From positions 1-21,927 of the forward strand of contig JANXRI010000161.1 in assembly GCA_025353085.1 (NCBI GenBank): a DNA stretch of 21,927 nucleotides, in the 5' to 3' direction. Source of the DNA: Betaproteobacteria bacterium. Lineage in GTDB: Bacteria > Pseudomonadota > Gammaproteobacteria > Burkholderiales > SG8-41. The notes under the pieces are model-generated. The model was not told where the DNA came from and did no database searches. It saw only the letters and a list, made by a program, of their open reading frames with translations. Positions 1 to 7,920 of this stretch are shown one piece after another. Positions within the stretch are counted from its first letter, which is position 1, and every line of letters starts with the position of its first letter. The position numbers and the translations under genes are program-made.

Positions 1-66
1 TTTCGCGACGGTTACGAACAGGTGAATCGCAAGGAGCAGCAGATCGCGCATGAGTGCGAACGGTAG
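1..66 (+). CDS. C-terminal end of an unidentified protein (partial, cut by window edge)
   Basis: An open frame runs from the first base to a TAG at 64-66. Its last 21 residues (ending EQQIAHECER) are polar, charged and helix-like. If real, it is the tail of a plus-strand gene convergent with etfA. No family can be recognised from so few residues, and a 21-codon open frame can arise by chance in GC-rich DNA. Confidence 0.3.
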   Translation, partial: FRDGYEQVNRKEQQIAHECER

Positions 67-161
67 CACACGCGCCAATCTCTGCAAGACTGTGCGGCAA
101 CGCCCCTTCAGGCTAATATTTAGCATTTCGCACCCCACACGCCACACTGTTCGCAAATGGC
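67..161. other. Intergenic gap downstream of etfA
   Basis: No gene is supported here. It contains a short perfect dyad, GCTAA-TAT-TTAGC, at about 113-125, without a following T-run on either strand. It is too weak to call a terminator. Confidence 0.4.
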
Positions 162-1133
162 TCACGACTTGAGCTGTTCGATGCGCTTGACGAACGCCGG
201 TAACACCTCCTTATAGTCGCCAACGACGCCGAGATCGGCCCGCGCGAAAATTTCGGCGTCTGCATCGCTGTTGATGGCAACCACCGTACGCGCGGCACTG
301 ATGCCGGCAAGGTGCTGAACTGCGCCGGAAATACCGACTGCAATATAAAGATCGGGCGTCACGCTCGAGCCGCTGAGCCCTACCGTATAAGCCGACGAAA
401 CCCAGCCGGAATCTGCAACCGGTCGCGAGCACCCGACCGCGGCGCGGAGTGCCGAAGCTGCGCCCTCGATGTAATGCCAATTCTTCGCACCACCGACGCC
501 GCGTCCACCGGAAACGACCACTTTTGCATTCTTGAGATTGACGCCGCCGGACGCCGCTGCCGCTACCTCATCGATCATGGTTACGGCGTTCACTGCAATA
601 TGCTCAACCGTCAATTGCATCACTTCCGGTTTGTCACTCGGCGTTGCAGGCGTAAAAACGCCGGGCCGCAATGTTGCGAGTCTAAGCGTGCCGCGAATCG
701 CAAATTCGCCCCATACGCTGCCGCCATATACCGGCTTGGTCGCAATCAGCGCATCGCCGTCCAACGAAAGTGCGACACAATCCATGACGAGACCTGCATC
801 CAGCGCAGCGGCCAGTTGCGGCACCCAGTCCCGGGTCTCAAGCGTATGCGCGAACAACGCGATCGACGGCGAGCTCGCGCCGAGTGCCGAGCGCGCGGCC
901 GCAACAAACGCCGCCGCCCCGTAATGCCGCAATTCTGAATCCCGTATCAGATACAGCCGCTGCACCGGCGGCAAGCAGTCCTGCCGAACCGCCGCATTGT
1001 CACGCGCGATCAGAGCGCCGATCAGCGGCTCGCCTGTCGCCTGCGCAAGTGCCGCGCCCGCGCCGGCCAATTCCAAAAACTCGCTGCCGGGCCGTCCTGC
1101 TGCGAGGTCGCCGACGATTAGAATGCCCGCCAT
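162..1133 (-). CDS. etfA: Electron transfer flavoprotein, alpha subunit
   Basis: EtfA (FixB family), 323 aa, the usual length. It forms a cytoplasmic heterodimer with EtfB, carries FAD, and takes electrons from flavoprotein dehydrogenases to pass them to ETF:quinone oxidoreductase. The C-terminal FAD domain is clear: SGGRGVGG near residue 208, SRPVADSGW near 236-244, PDLYIAVGISGAVQHLAG near 260-277 with the conserved His, then VAINSD and ADLGVVGDY. One oddity: the usual QTGK segment reads LSGS near 253-256, replacing Gln and Thr next to the flavin with Leu and Ser. The ATG at 1133 overlaps the etfB stop by one base (TGATG), so translation is probably coupled. It is the last gene of the minus-strand operon starting with the Bug gene at 5841. 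The family call is secure; the dehydrogenase partner is inferred from context. Confidence 0.95.
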   Translation of the reverse strand: MAGILIVGDLAAGRPGSEFLELAGAGAALAQATGEPLIGALIARDNAAVRQDCLPPVQRLYLIRDSELRHYGAAAFVAAARSALGASSPSIALFAHTLETRDWVPQLAAALDAGLVMDCVALSLDGDALIATKPVYGGSVWGEFAIRGTLRLATLRPGVFTPATPSDKPEVMQLTVEHIAVNAVTMIDEVAAAASGGVNLKNAKVVVSGGRGVGGAKNWHYIEGAASALRAAVGCSRPVADSGWVSSAYTVGLSGSSVTPDLYIAVGISGAVQHLAGISAARTVVAINSDADAEIFARADLGVVGDYKEVLPAFVKRIEQLKS

Positions 1134-1921
1134 CAGACGAGTCCCATGTCGTGCAGTTTGTCTGCCAGCGCAATTCCGCGGTCGGCATCCGAGCTGCCAT
1201 CAATGAGTTGCGCTTTCGTCGTTCGAGTCTGCACTGTTAGTCGGCGCAATTCGACCTTCGGCACAGCTTGTGCGATGCCCAGATCACGCAATTTCCAGCC
1301 AGGTATCAGCGCACGGCCTGCGTTCATCGTCCCGCGCATGGTCGGGTGCCGCGGCTCGTTGATTTCGCTCGATACGCCCAACAGCGCGGGCAACTGCACA
1401 CGCAAACGCTGATGGCCGCCGTCGATCAACCGATGAACCGTCAGATTGGTTGGCTCGGACTCGGCGATCTTGGCGATCGGTGAAACAGCGGGCAGCTTGA
1501 GCGTCTCGGCGATCCAGTACAGTACTTGGCCGGCGTCAGTATCGGACGCCTGCCGCCCGCACATTACCAGGTCGAATTTTCCAATCTTGCGGATTGCTGC
1601 TGCGAGCGCGCGGCCGACCGTCGCACTGTCTGCATACATCCAGACGGGATCGCTGAGCAAAATCGCCGCATCGGCCCCCATCGCGAGCGCACGCTTGAGT
1701 GATTTACGGCTGCTGTCGTCGCCTAGGCTTAAGACCGTTACTCGTCCGCCATGCCGTTCCCGCAATCGCAGCGCCTCTTCCAGCGCATTCTCATCGTATC
1801 CATTGAGGACCGGCGCAACGCCGAATGGCGACTCGATGCGCTTTGCCTGTGCGTCGAGCTTGACATAGCTTGGAGGGATATTGGGATCCGTTACTTCCTT
1901 AATGGTCACGATGATGTCCAC
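1133..1921 (-). CDS. etfB: Electron transfer flavoprotein, beta subunit
   Basis: EtfB (FixA family), 262 aa, full length. It binds AMP and docks the dehydrogenase. The N-terminus begins DIIVTIKEVTDPN. The segment FGVAPVLNGYDENALEEAL (about residues 33-51) and the nucleotide-binding signature GRQASDTDAGQV (about 122-133) are diagnostic. Translation begins at a GTG at 1921, preceded by AAGGA seven bases upstream; no better in-frame ATG precedes it. It follows the TcuA-like gene after 21 bp and overlaps etfA by one base, so all three are almost certainly cotranscribed. This suggests that the TcuA-like enzyme delivers electrons to this ETF. Confidence 0.95.
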   Translation of the reverse strand: MDIIVTIKEVTDPNIPPSYVKLDAQAKRIESPFGVAPVLNGYDENALEEALRLRERHGGRVTVLSLGDDSSRKSLKRALAMGADAAILLSDPVWMYADSATVGRALAAAIRKIGKFDLVMCGRQASDTDAGQVLYWIAETLKLPAVSPIAKIAESEPTNLTVHRLIDGGHQRLRVQLPALLGVSSEINEPRHPTMRGTMNAGRALIPGWKLRDLGIAQAVPKVELRRLTVQTRTTKAQLIDGSSDADRGIALADKLHDMGLV

Positions 1922-1942
1922 GCCAAATTCCTTTACGCGCGA

Positions 1943-3430
1943 TTACGGTTGCAACGCCGCGATCGCGGCATGCGTGCCGGCAATTCGGCCAAAGGTAGCG
2001 CCGGCCATCATGCCGGAGCCCGACGCATAGTTGTCGACCCACAATCCGCCGGCCATTTCACCTGCGGCATACAAGCCTGGGATCGGCCAGCCCGCGACAT
2101 GCTGCGTTTGCCCCGTCGTCGGATCGATTTTCAAGCCACCGTAAGTAAAGGTCATTCCGCAGCGGACCGGGAACGCTTCGAACGGCGGCTCCTCGATGCT
2201 GAGGCAGTAATTGCTTTTCGGCGGATAGATTCCAGCCGTGCGTTTGCCGTCGAGCTTGTGGCGATCCGGATTGAATTGTCCCGGCTGGATGGCCGCATTG
2301 AATTCGCGCACCGTCTTGATGAAATTCGGCACGTTGATTTCCAGCTCGGCGCCGAGTTTCTCGAGCGTGTCGGCCTGCGCTCTCGTCGCACCGTCGTAGT
2401 TGGTCGGATAAATGTCCATCTTGCGCGCTTTGGCATCGAGAATCTGATACGCAATCCCGCCCGGTTGGGCAAGGATCGCGCGGCCCATCGCCGCATAGGT
2501 ACGCCCGCGCAGATCGTACGCTTCGTCGACGAAACGTTCGCCGTTCGTGTTCACCATGATCGAGTACGGATACATGTAACGCGCGTATGAGGCCTTGGTC
2601 GAATACGCGACCGGGATTTTGAATGGCGGCAGGTCGATGTCCTGCGGCGATGCATGGCACGTGGTCCAACTCCCGTGCGGCATGGCGCCGATATGCATGG
2701 CCATGCGCAAACCATCACCCGTGTTGAACGGCACGCCGCGGATTCTGACAGTGTCCCAGCCGGCGCCGAGATATCGCGCGCGCATTTCGGGGTTCGATTC
2801 GAAACTGCCGCAGGCGAGCACCACCGACTTTGCCGTAAACGTTGCGAAACCATTCGGCGTGAGAGCACGCGCGCCCGTCACGCATCCTTTTTGATCTTGA
2901 ATCAATTCGGTCGCCGCGGTGTCGTAATGAAATGCGACGCCCGCACGCTCGAGCAGCGCGAAATTGCGCTGCTGCAGCCCGTAGCCGCCGCCGTTCATCA
3001 GCAAAATATTGTCGGACGGCATTTTGAAGCCGCCGGCCGGCACCCAGTCGTGTCCTTTCGATGCGAGCCATTGCACGGTTTTCAGCGATTCGGTGACGTG
3101 CACCTGCAGCATGTCCTGGTCGCTTTGATTGTTCGTGACCTGCATCACTTCGTCCCAGTGCTCGGCTTCCGTTCGATGCGGCATGTGCTCGAGCAGCGCA
3201 TGCAGTTCGTCGTCCGCCATGTTTCTAACCAGCGGGCGCACGTCTTCGGTGCCGTTGAACACGAAACGCATGTGGCCGGTTAGCGCGCTGTTGCCGCCGC
3301 GGTTCGCTTTGGAGGCCTTTTCCAGCATGCCGATTTTCGCGCCTTTTTCGATCGCCGAATGCGCGGCACAACACGCCGCATTGCCGGTGCCGACGATCAG
3401 AACATCATAATGGTAGGTTGGGTCGGTCAT
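1943..3430 (-). CDS. FAD-dependent dehydrogenase, TcuA-like (tricarballylate dehydrogenase / fumarate reductase flavoprotein family)
   Basis: A 495-aa flavoprotein. The N-terminal Rossmann FAD motif is GTGNAA (residues 14-19), with Glu37 at the end of the second strand, followed by RGGNSALTGHMRF, the segment typical of the TcuA subfamily. The C-terminus has PIPGLYAAGEMAGG (about 449-462) and NYASGSGMMAGATFGR, the second FAD contact of succinate dehydrogenase/fumarate reductase flavoproteins. TcuA oxidises tricarballylate to cis-aconitate; the substrate here may be a related acid. There is no signal peptide, so it is cytoplasmic. The ATG at 3430 has GGAG seven bases upstream. It lies between an MmgE/PrpD gene and etfBA. 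The usual TcuB iron-sulfur/membrane partner is not in the window, and ETF may take its place. The family is sure; the exact substrate is not. Confidence 0.88.
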   Translation of the reverse strand: MTDPTYHYDVLIVGTGNAACCAAHSAIEKGAKIGMLEKASKANRGGNSALTGHMRFVFNGTEDVRPLVRNMADDELHALLEHMPHRTEAEHWDEVMQVTNNQSDQDMLQVHVTESLKTVQWLASKGHDWVPAGGFKMPSDNILLMNGGGYGLQQRNFALLERAGVAFHYDTAATELIQDQKGCVTGARALTPNGFATFTAKSVVLACGSFESNPEMRARYLGAGWDTVRIRGVPFNTGDGLRMAMHIGAMPHGSWTTCHASPQDIDLPPFKIPVAYSTKASYARYMYPYSIMVNTNGERFVDEAYDLRGRTYAAMGRAILAQPGGIAYQILDAKARKMDIYPTNYDGATRAQADTLEKLGAELEINVPNFIKTVREFNAAIQPGQFNPDRHKLDGKRTAGIYPPKSNYCLSIEEPPFEAFPVRCGMTFTYGGLKIDPTTGQTQHVAGWPIPGLYAAGEMAGGLWVDNYASGSGMMAGATFGRIAGTHAAIAALQP

Positions 3431-3468
3431 GGTTGTCTCCAGATAAGTCTGGTTGTCGATCGCGTTAT

Positions 3469-4812
3469 TCAGGCGACCGAGAATTTTTTCGCGTCGGCCA
3501 TTTTTTCGAGCCGCTCGAAACGCGTCGCCGCAGCCGCATCGTTCGCGCCGCCGGTGAGCAGCATGAACTTGCGTTTGAGCTCTTCGCGATTAAGCGGGTC
3601 AGCCGGCATGCCCCTATAAATGTCGGCGCGCTTGCTCACCTTGCGGCCGTCTTTCAGCGTCACCGTTACCGTCGAGCTTCTCACCGCACCTGCGCCCGCG
3701 CGCTGCTTGAGTTCGAGCGCTTTGGCAGTGGCCCGAATGGCCGGATCCTGCACCGCCGATTCATCGAATGAGCGTGGATCGTCGGGATCGCGATAGAGCG
3801 CGATCGCCACGCAGAACGGCACGCTGTACTGCGCCTTCAGAATATCGGCCGGCTCCGGGATATTGTGATGCGTGAGCAGGCGTTCGCTGCCTTCGACCAG
3901 CAAATGGGCGACGTCCTTCGCCGTGAACCTGTGTTCAGCCATCAGTTCGCGCAGCGTCTGCACCGGCGTGTGCGCATTGATGTGCGCGGCGTAGCGCTTG
4001 AGGCAAATGCGCCGCACCTCCCATTCGCTGCCGAGTCCCTTGGTCAGCAATTCCGCTTCGCAGTCCGCGGCAACACCGTAAGCATCGAGGAATCCGAACT
4101 TGCCCTCGAGTATGGTCTCCGGGCCTTCATAGCCGGCGCCGGCGAGCCGCGCGGCAAGCACGCCGCCCTCGGAAGCGCGGCCGAGATGCAGGCGCTTGAC
4201 CATCGCGCCGCCTTGCGATTTCGAAAACGCCAGCAGGCCGGAAGACAGCGAACCCGCAATCGCCAGCGCGTTCGCGAGCTGCTTCGCATCGAGGCCGTAG
4301 ATGAGGCCGGCCGCAATGGCGCTGCCAAAGGTGCCAGTCAATCCGGGCGCATGAAAACCGACATGCTCGGGGCTGTGGTGAGTGGCCAGCGCGATGCGGA
4401 ACATCACCTCGACCGCAGCGACATAGGCGGTCAGCACCTGCTTTCCGTCGGCACCGGTTTCCTCGCAAGCAGCCAACAGCGCCGGCAGCACCGTCGCCCC
4501 CGGATGCGAGCCGGCACCAGGATCGCGCACGCTGTCCTGCTCGAAGGCGTGCCCCAGTGCACCGTTGGCGAGCGCCGCAAAAGGCGCCTGCACCTTCACG
4601 CCGGGCACACCGAAGATCGAACACGGTCCACCCGCGCCGTAGCGCTGCGCGTAGTCGATCACGAGACGGCTCCACGGAAACTGCGCGCCGTAACTGGCCG
4701 CGGCGATGGTGTCGATGATGCAATCGCGTCCGCGCGCAATCGCGTCCTGCGGAATATCGTCAAATTTCAGGTCGGCGGCGAACTGCGCCAGGGTTTGTGC
4801 GGCTGTGGCCAT
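3469..4812 (-). CDS. MmgE/PrpD family protein
   Basis: A 447-aa member of the MmgE/PrpD family, which includes 2-methylcitrate dehydratase, cis-aconitate decarboxylase and iminodisuccinate epimerase, all acting on polycarboxylates without a metal cluster. Visible family blocks are DCIIDTIAAASYG near residue 30, ALGHAFEQDSVRDPGAGSHPG near 85-105, GFHAPGLTGTFGSA near 153, MVKRLHLGRASEGG near 204, CLKRYAAHINAHTP near 271 and AQYSVPFCVAIAL near 329. It is cytoplasmic with no signal peptide. The ATG at 4812 has AAGAG just upstream. It lies 38 bp before the TcuA-like gene and 54 bp after a Bug gene, suggesting that it handles the acid captured by that receptor before or after oxidation. The reaction cannot be specified from sequence. 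Confidence 0.9.
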   Translation of the reverse strand: MATAAQTLAQFAADLKFDDIPQDAIARGRDCIIDTIAAASYGAQFPWSRLVIDYAQRYGAGGPCSIFGVPGVKVQAPFAALANGALGHAFEQDSVRDPGAGSHPGATVLPALLAACEETGADGKQVLTAYVAAVEVMFRIALATHHSPEHVGFHAPGLTGTFGSAIAAGLIYGLDAKQLANALAIAGSLSSGLLAFSKSQGGAMVKRLHLGRASEGGVLAARLAGAGYEGPETILEGKFGFLDAYGVAADCEAELLTKGLGSEWEVRRICLKRYAAHINAHTPVQTLRELMAEHRFTAKDVAHLLVEGSERLLTHHNIPEPADILKAQYSVPFCVAIALYRDPDDPRSFDESAVQDPAIRATAKALELKQRAGAGAVRSSTVTVTLKDGRKVSKRADIYRGMPADPLNREELKRKFMLLTGGANDAAAATRFERLEKMADAKKFSVA

Positions 4813-4866
4813 GGTCGTTTCTCTTATTAAAAAACTTTAACTGCGGATGTTTTGATGATGCATGCT

Positions 4867-5841
4867 TCAACCGCGAATATTTGCTTCGCGTATCACTTTG
4901 CCCAAACGCGCCATCTCGGATCTGACGACGGCGCCGAACTCCTCCGGCGTGCTGCCGACGGTCTCAACACCTGATTTCAGGAAGCGCTCCTTCAATTCCG
5001 CGCGGTTCAGCACGCGCACCGTTTCCTGGTTGAGCCGCGCGATCACCGCCTCGGGCGTTTTCGCCGGCGCGAACATGCCGACGATCGACGTCGCCTCGTA
5101 ACCCAGCAATCCCGCCGACGCCACCGTCGGCAGACCCGGCAACAGCGGCGACGGCTGCGAACTCGTCACCGCCAGCGCCCGCAGCCGCCCGGATTTGATA
5201 TGCGCGGCAACCGAGCCGGGCGTAGCGAACGCGAGCTGTACCTCGCCGGCGATCAGCGCATTAAGCGCAATGCCGTTGCCCTTGTACGGAATCTGCACGA
5301 TATTGAGCTTGCCCATCGCCTTAAACAATTCGGTCGCAATCTGGCTCGACGAGCCGATCGCGCCGGTACCGTAATTGAGCGCACCCGGACGCTTACGCGC
5401 CAGTGCAATCAGTTCCTGCGCCGTTTTCACCGGCAGCGCCGGATGCACGACCAGTATGTTGGGCGCCCTCACCGCCAGCGTAATCGGGACCAGATCGCGC
5501 ACCGGATCGTACGGCACGTTGTTGCGCAGGAAGGGCAGCAGCCAGATATTGCTGCCATACAACAGCAGCGTATAGCCGTCGGGCGCCGCCTTGGCGACCA
5601 TTTCGCCCGCGATTGCGCCGCTCGCTCCGCCGTGATTATCGACTATCACCTGCTGGCCCAGACAGACGCTCAGCGCTTGCGCGATCATACGCGCCGCAAA
5701 ATCGTTTCCACCGCCCGGTTCCGAGGTCACGATGTGCAGCGGCTTGCTCGGATACGACTGCGCAGCGGCGAACGGCGCGCATGCGGGCCATAGCGCAGCC
5801 GCGCACGCGCAATACCCTGCCAATTGCATGACAACGATCAT
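4867..5841 (-). CDS. Bug/TctC family periplasmic solute-binding protein
   Basis: A 324-aa tripartite tricarboxylate transporter receptor. A Sec signal peptide runs to about residue 28 (...APFAAAQ) before the mature start SYPSKPLHIV. Bug hallmarks follow: loop 1 EPGGGNDFAARM, the second ligand loop VDNHGGASGAIAGE, PDGYTLLLYG, IPYKGNGIALNAL, SGRLRALAVTSSQPSPLLPGLP, and the C-terminal TPEEFGAVV. Both loops are near canonical length. I prefer ATG 5841, directly after an AGGAGG-like sequence; ATG 5829 is an alternative, and a TTG further upstream at 5862 is unlikely. It is first in the minus-strand operon with MmgE/PrpD, TcuA-like and etfBA, and diverges from the LysR gene. It probably captures a small carboxylate in the periplasm; no TctAB membrane subunits are nearby. 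Confidence 0.92.
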   Translation of the reverse strand: MIVVMQLAGYCACAAALWPACAPFAAAQSYPSKPLHIVTSEPGGGNDFAARMIAQALSVCLGQQVIVDNHGGASGAIAGEMVAKAAPDGYTLLLYGSNIWLLPFLRNNVPYDPVRDLVPITLAVRAPNILVVHPALPVKTAQELIALARKRPGALNYGTGAIGSSSQIATELFKAMGKLNIVQIPYKGNGIALNALIAGEVQLAFATPGSVAAHIKSGRLRALAVTSSQPSPLLPGLPTVASAGLLGYEATSIVGMFAPAKTPEAVIARLNQETVRVLNRAELKERFLKSGVETVGSTPEEFGAVVRSEMARLGKVIREANIRG

Positions 5842-5961
5842 ATCCTCCGTGCCAGCGAACAACTTGTCTACGGCAGGCGAATGATAGACAATTCCAGGGC
5901 CGGGCGGGCGGTCCTGTTACACTAGCTGTTATGCCCATCTGGAATACCTGATGCGACGGTC
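5842..5961. promoter_or_regulatory. Divergent regulatory region between Bug operon and lysR-type gene
   Basis: This 120-bp gap separates the minus-strand Bug operon from the LysR-type regulator. LysR regulators commonly act from such divergent intergenic regions. It contains one striking dyad (listed separately). I could not fix a convincing pair of sigma-70 boxes for either direction. Confidence 0.6.
5864..5891. promoter_or_regulatory. Candidate operator: inverted repeat TTGTCTA-N14-TAGACAA
   Basis: Seven-base perfect half-sites, TTGTCTA at 5864-5870 and TAGACAA at 5885-5891, have centres 21 bp apart, two helical turns. They sit 23-50 bp upstream of the Bug operon start and about 70-100 bp upstream of the LysR gene. 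Spacing and location suit a dimeric regulator. It is not the classic compact T-N11-A LysR box, so assignment to the neighbouring LysR protein is inference. Confidence 0.45.
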
Positions 5962-6873
5962 ATGGATTTAAAGCAACTCGAGTATTTCGTGCGCGTTGCG
6001 GAAACCGGCAGTTTTACGCGCGCGGCAACTCTTCTGCATGTCGCCCAACCGGCGCTCAGCAAACAAGTCCGGCGACTTGAGGTCGAACTGCGCCAGACGC
6101 TCTTCACGCGCAACGGGCGCGGCATCATCCTGACCCACGAAGGTTCGCTGCTCCTCCTGCACGCGAAGGGCATCATCGAGCAGGTCGCGCGCGCGCGCGA
6201 CGCGCTCGACAGTGCGAAGGATTTCCCCGTTGGCAAGGTCGTCATTGCAACGCCGCAAATCACGGGCAAGGCGTTGTCGGCGGGCCTGGTCACGACATTC
6301 CGCGAACGCTTCCCGCGCGCCTCGCTGGAAATCATCGAAGGTAAAAGCCGCTTCATCCACGAATGGCTGTTGATGGGCCGCATCGACATCGGCATCCTGT
6401 ACGACCCGCCGGCCTCCCCATTGCTCGAAATTGCGCCGCTCATGAATCATGATCTGTCGTTGTTCTCATTGGCATCGCGCACGAAACTGGCTCATGGAAA
6501 ACCGGTGCCGTTCCGCGAACTCGACCGTTTTCCGCTGATCCTGCCGAGCCCTCCTCACACCATCCGCACGCTGGTGGAAACGGAAGCCGCGAAGGCCGGC
6601 ATCCAGTTGAACGTTGTAATGCAGATCGACGGCGCATCGTTCATCCTTGAACTGGTGCAGCTCGGCCACGGCTGCACCATCCTGCCTGGATTCTCGCTCC
6701 AGCGCACCGGCTTTTCGCGACGGCTGCAATTGAACGACATTGTGAGCCCGCGTCTCAAGCGCTCATTGAAGGTCGCGGTGTCGCTGCAGCGTCCGGTCAC
6801 ACGGCTTGCACGTGAAACGATCAAGCTGATCCGCCAGTTTCTCGGTCCCGGTTCCGACATCGTCGGCCACTGA
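5962..6873 (+). CDS. LysR-family transcriptional regulator
   Basis: A 303-aa LysR-type regulator of typical length. The N-terminal winged helix-turn-helix is plain: MDLKQLEYFVRVAETGSFTRAA, then LLHVAQPALSKQVRRLE (about residues 24-40) and LFTRNGRGIILTHEG. The rest is the periplasmic-binding-like effector domain (about 90-295), including GKVVIATPQ, DIGILYDPP and ELVQLGHGCTILPG. The ATG at 5962 gives the canonical start, although no strong ribosome-binding site precedes it. It diverges from the Bug/MmgE/TcuA/etf operon and is followed after 19 bp by a Bug gene on its own strand, so it may control both directions in response to the imported acid. The target genes are inferred from position only. 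Confidence 0.95.
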   Translation: MDLKQLEYFVRVAETGSFTRAATLLHVAQPALSKQVRRLEVELRQTLFTRNGRGIILTHEGSLLLLHAKGIIEQVARARDALDSAKDFPVGKVVIATPQITGKALSAGLVTTFRERFPRASLEIIEGKSRFIHEWLLMGRIDIGILYDPPASPLLEIAPLMNHDLSLFSLASRTKLAHGKPVPFRELDRFPLILPSPPHTIRTLVETEAAKAGIQLNVVMQIDGASFILELVQLGHGCTILPGFSLQRTGFSRRLQLNDIVSPRLKRSLKVAVSLQRPVTRLARETIKLIRQFLGPGSDIVGH

Positions 6874-6892
6874 AACTTTCCAAGAAGTGATC

Positions 6893-7855
6893 ATGCAAAA
6901 CGCATCTCCCAAGCGCACCCTTGCCGTGGTAGTACTGCTTTTATGCGCTATGGACGCCGCTGCGCAAAACTATCCGAGCAAACCCATCCGCCTCGTGATA
7001 TCCGGCATCGCAGGCACCAGCAATTTCGCCGCACGCATGATCGCGCAAGGGCTCTCCACCTCGCTCGGCCAGCAGGTGGTCGTCGACGGCCGCGAAGGCG
7101 GCGTGATTGCCGCCGAATTCGTCGCGAAAGCCGCCCCCGACGGCTATACACTGCATCTGAACGGCAGCGCGCTGTGGCTGTTGCCTTATATGCGCGGTCA
7201 CGTGCCGTACGACCCGGTGCGCGATTTCGCACCGGTCTCGCTGGTCGTCAGCACGCCCAACATCCTCGTGGTGCATCCCTCCGTGCCGGCGACATCGGTA
7301 AAGCAATTGATCGCGCTGGCCACGTCCAAGCCGGGCGAACTCAACTGCGCGACCGGCAACGCGGGCACCTCCAACCATCTCGCCGCCGAGCTTTTCAAAT
7401 CGATGGCGCACGTCAACATCACGCGCATCCCTTACAAAGGAGCGGCTCCCGCCATCAACGATCTCATCAGCGGCCAAGTGCAGGTGATGTTCGGCAGCGC
7501 CAGTGCAGTCGCACAGCATGTCCGGTCGGGCCGTTTGCGCGCACTCGCCGTGACGAGCGCGCAACCCTCGGCACTGGCCCCCGGATTACCGACGGTGGCG
7601 GCGGCCGGCGTACCCGGCTATAGCCTGGTCGCCGCCTTCGGCGTATTTGCTCCCGCACGTACACCCGCTGCGATCATCGATCGCCTGCACGATCAGATCG
7701 TGCGCGTGCTGCGCGAGCCGGACGTCAAAGAGCGGCTGTTCAAATCGGGATCCGAGGCCGTCGGCAGTTCGCCGGAAGAATTCGCGGCAACCATAAAAGC
7801 CGAAATGACGGGGCTCGGCAAGCTCATTACGGATGCCGGCATACGCGATGATTAG
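6893..7855 (+). CDS. Bug/TctC family periplasmic solute-binding protein, variant ligand loops
   Basis: A 320-aa Bug receptor. A signal peptide (MQNASPKRTLAVVVLLLCAMDAAAQ by eye) is followed by NYPSKPIRLV. Conserved blocks are APDGYTLHLNG, VPYDPVRDFAPVS, CATGNAGTSNHLAAELF, IPYKGAAPAINDLISG, GRLRALAVTSAQPSALAPGLP and SSPEEFAATI. Loop 1 reads GIAGTSNFAARM, lacking the canonical PGG and Asp. The second loop, DGREGGVIAAE, is two residues shorter than in the full-length paralogues of this window. ATG 6893 is preferred over GTG 6887 because AAGAAG lies at proper spacing before it. It is 19 bp after the LysR gene and 65 bp before the Cys-rich UGSC partner, so probably cotranscribed with both. The altered binding loops suggest a different ligand. 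Confidence 0.9.
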   Translation: MQNASPKRTLAVVVLLLCAMDAAAQNYPSKPIRLVISGIAGTSNFAARMIAQGLSTSLGQQVVVDGREGGVIAAEFVAKAAPDGYTLHLNGSALWLLPYMRGHVPYDPVRDFAPVSLVVSTPNILVVHPSVPATSVKQLIALATSKPGELNCATGNAGTSNHLAAELFKSMAHVNITRIPYKGAAPAINDLISGQVQVMFGSASAVAQHVRSGRLRALAVTSAQPSALAPGLPTVAAAGVPGYSLVAAFGVFAPARTPAAIIDRLHDQIVRVLREPDVKERLFKSGSEAVGSSPEEFAATIKAEMTGLGKLITDAGIRDD

Positions 7856-7920
7856 GCCCGTCATTCTTGTCGCCGCGCAGGTCGCGCTATAACATCGGAT
7901 GTCCCGGACAAGGAATCATC

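Noticed and set aside
113..125. GCTAA-TAT-TTAGC as a terminator for etfA
   Set aside because: Short AT-rich stem without a T-run; too weak.
312..938. 208-aa plus-strand open frame opposite etfA
   Set aside because: Arg/Cys-rich shadow translation of a certain etfA gene.
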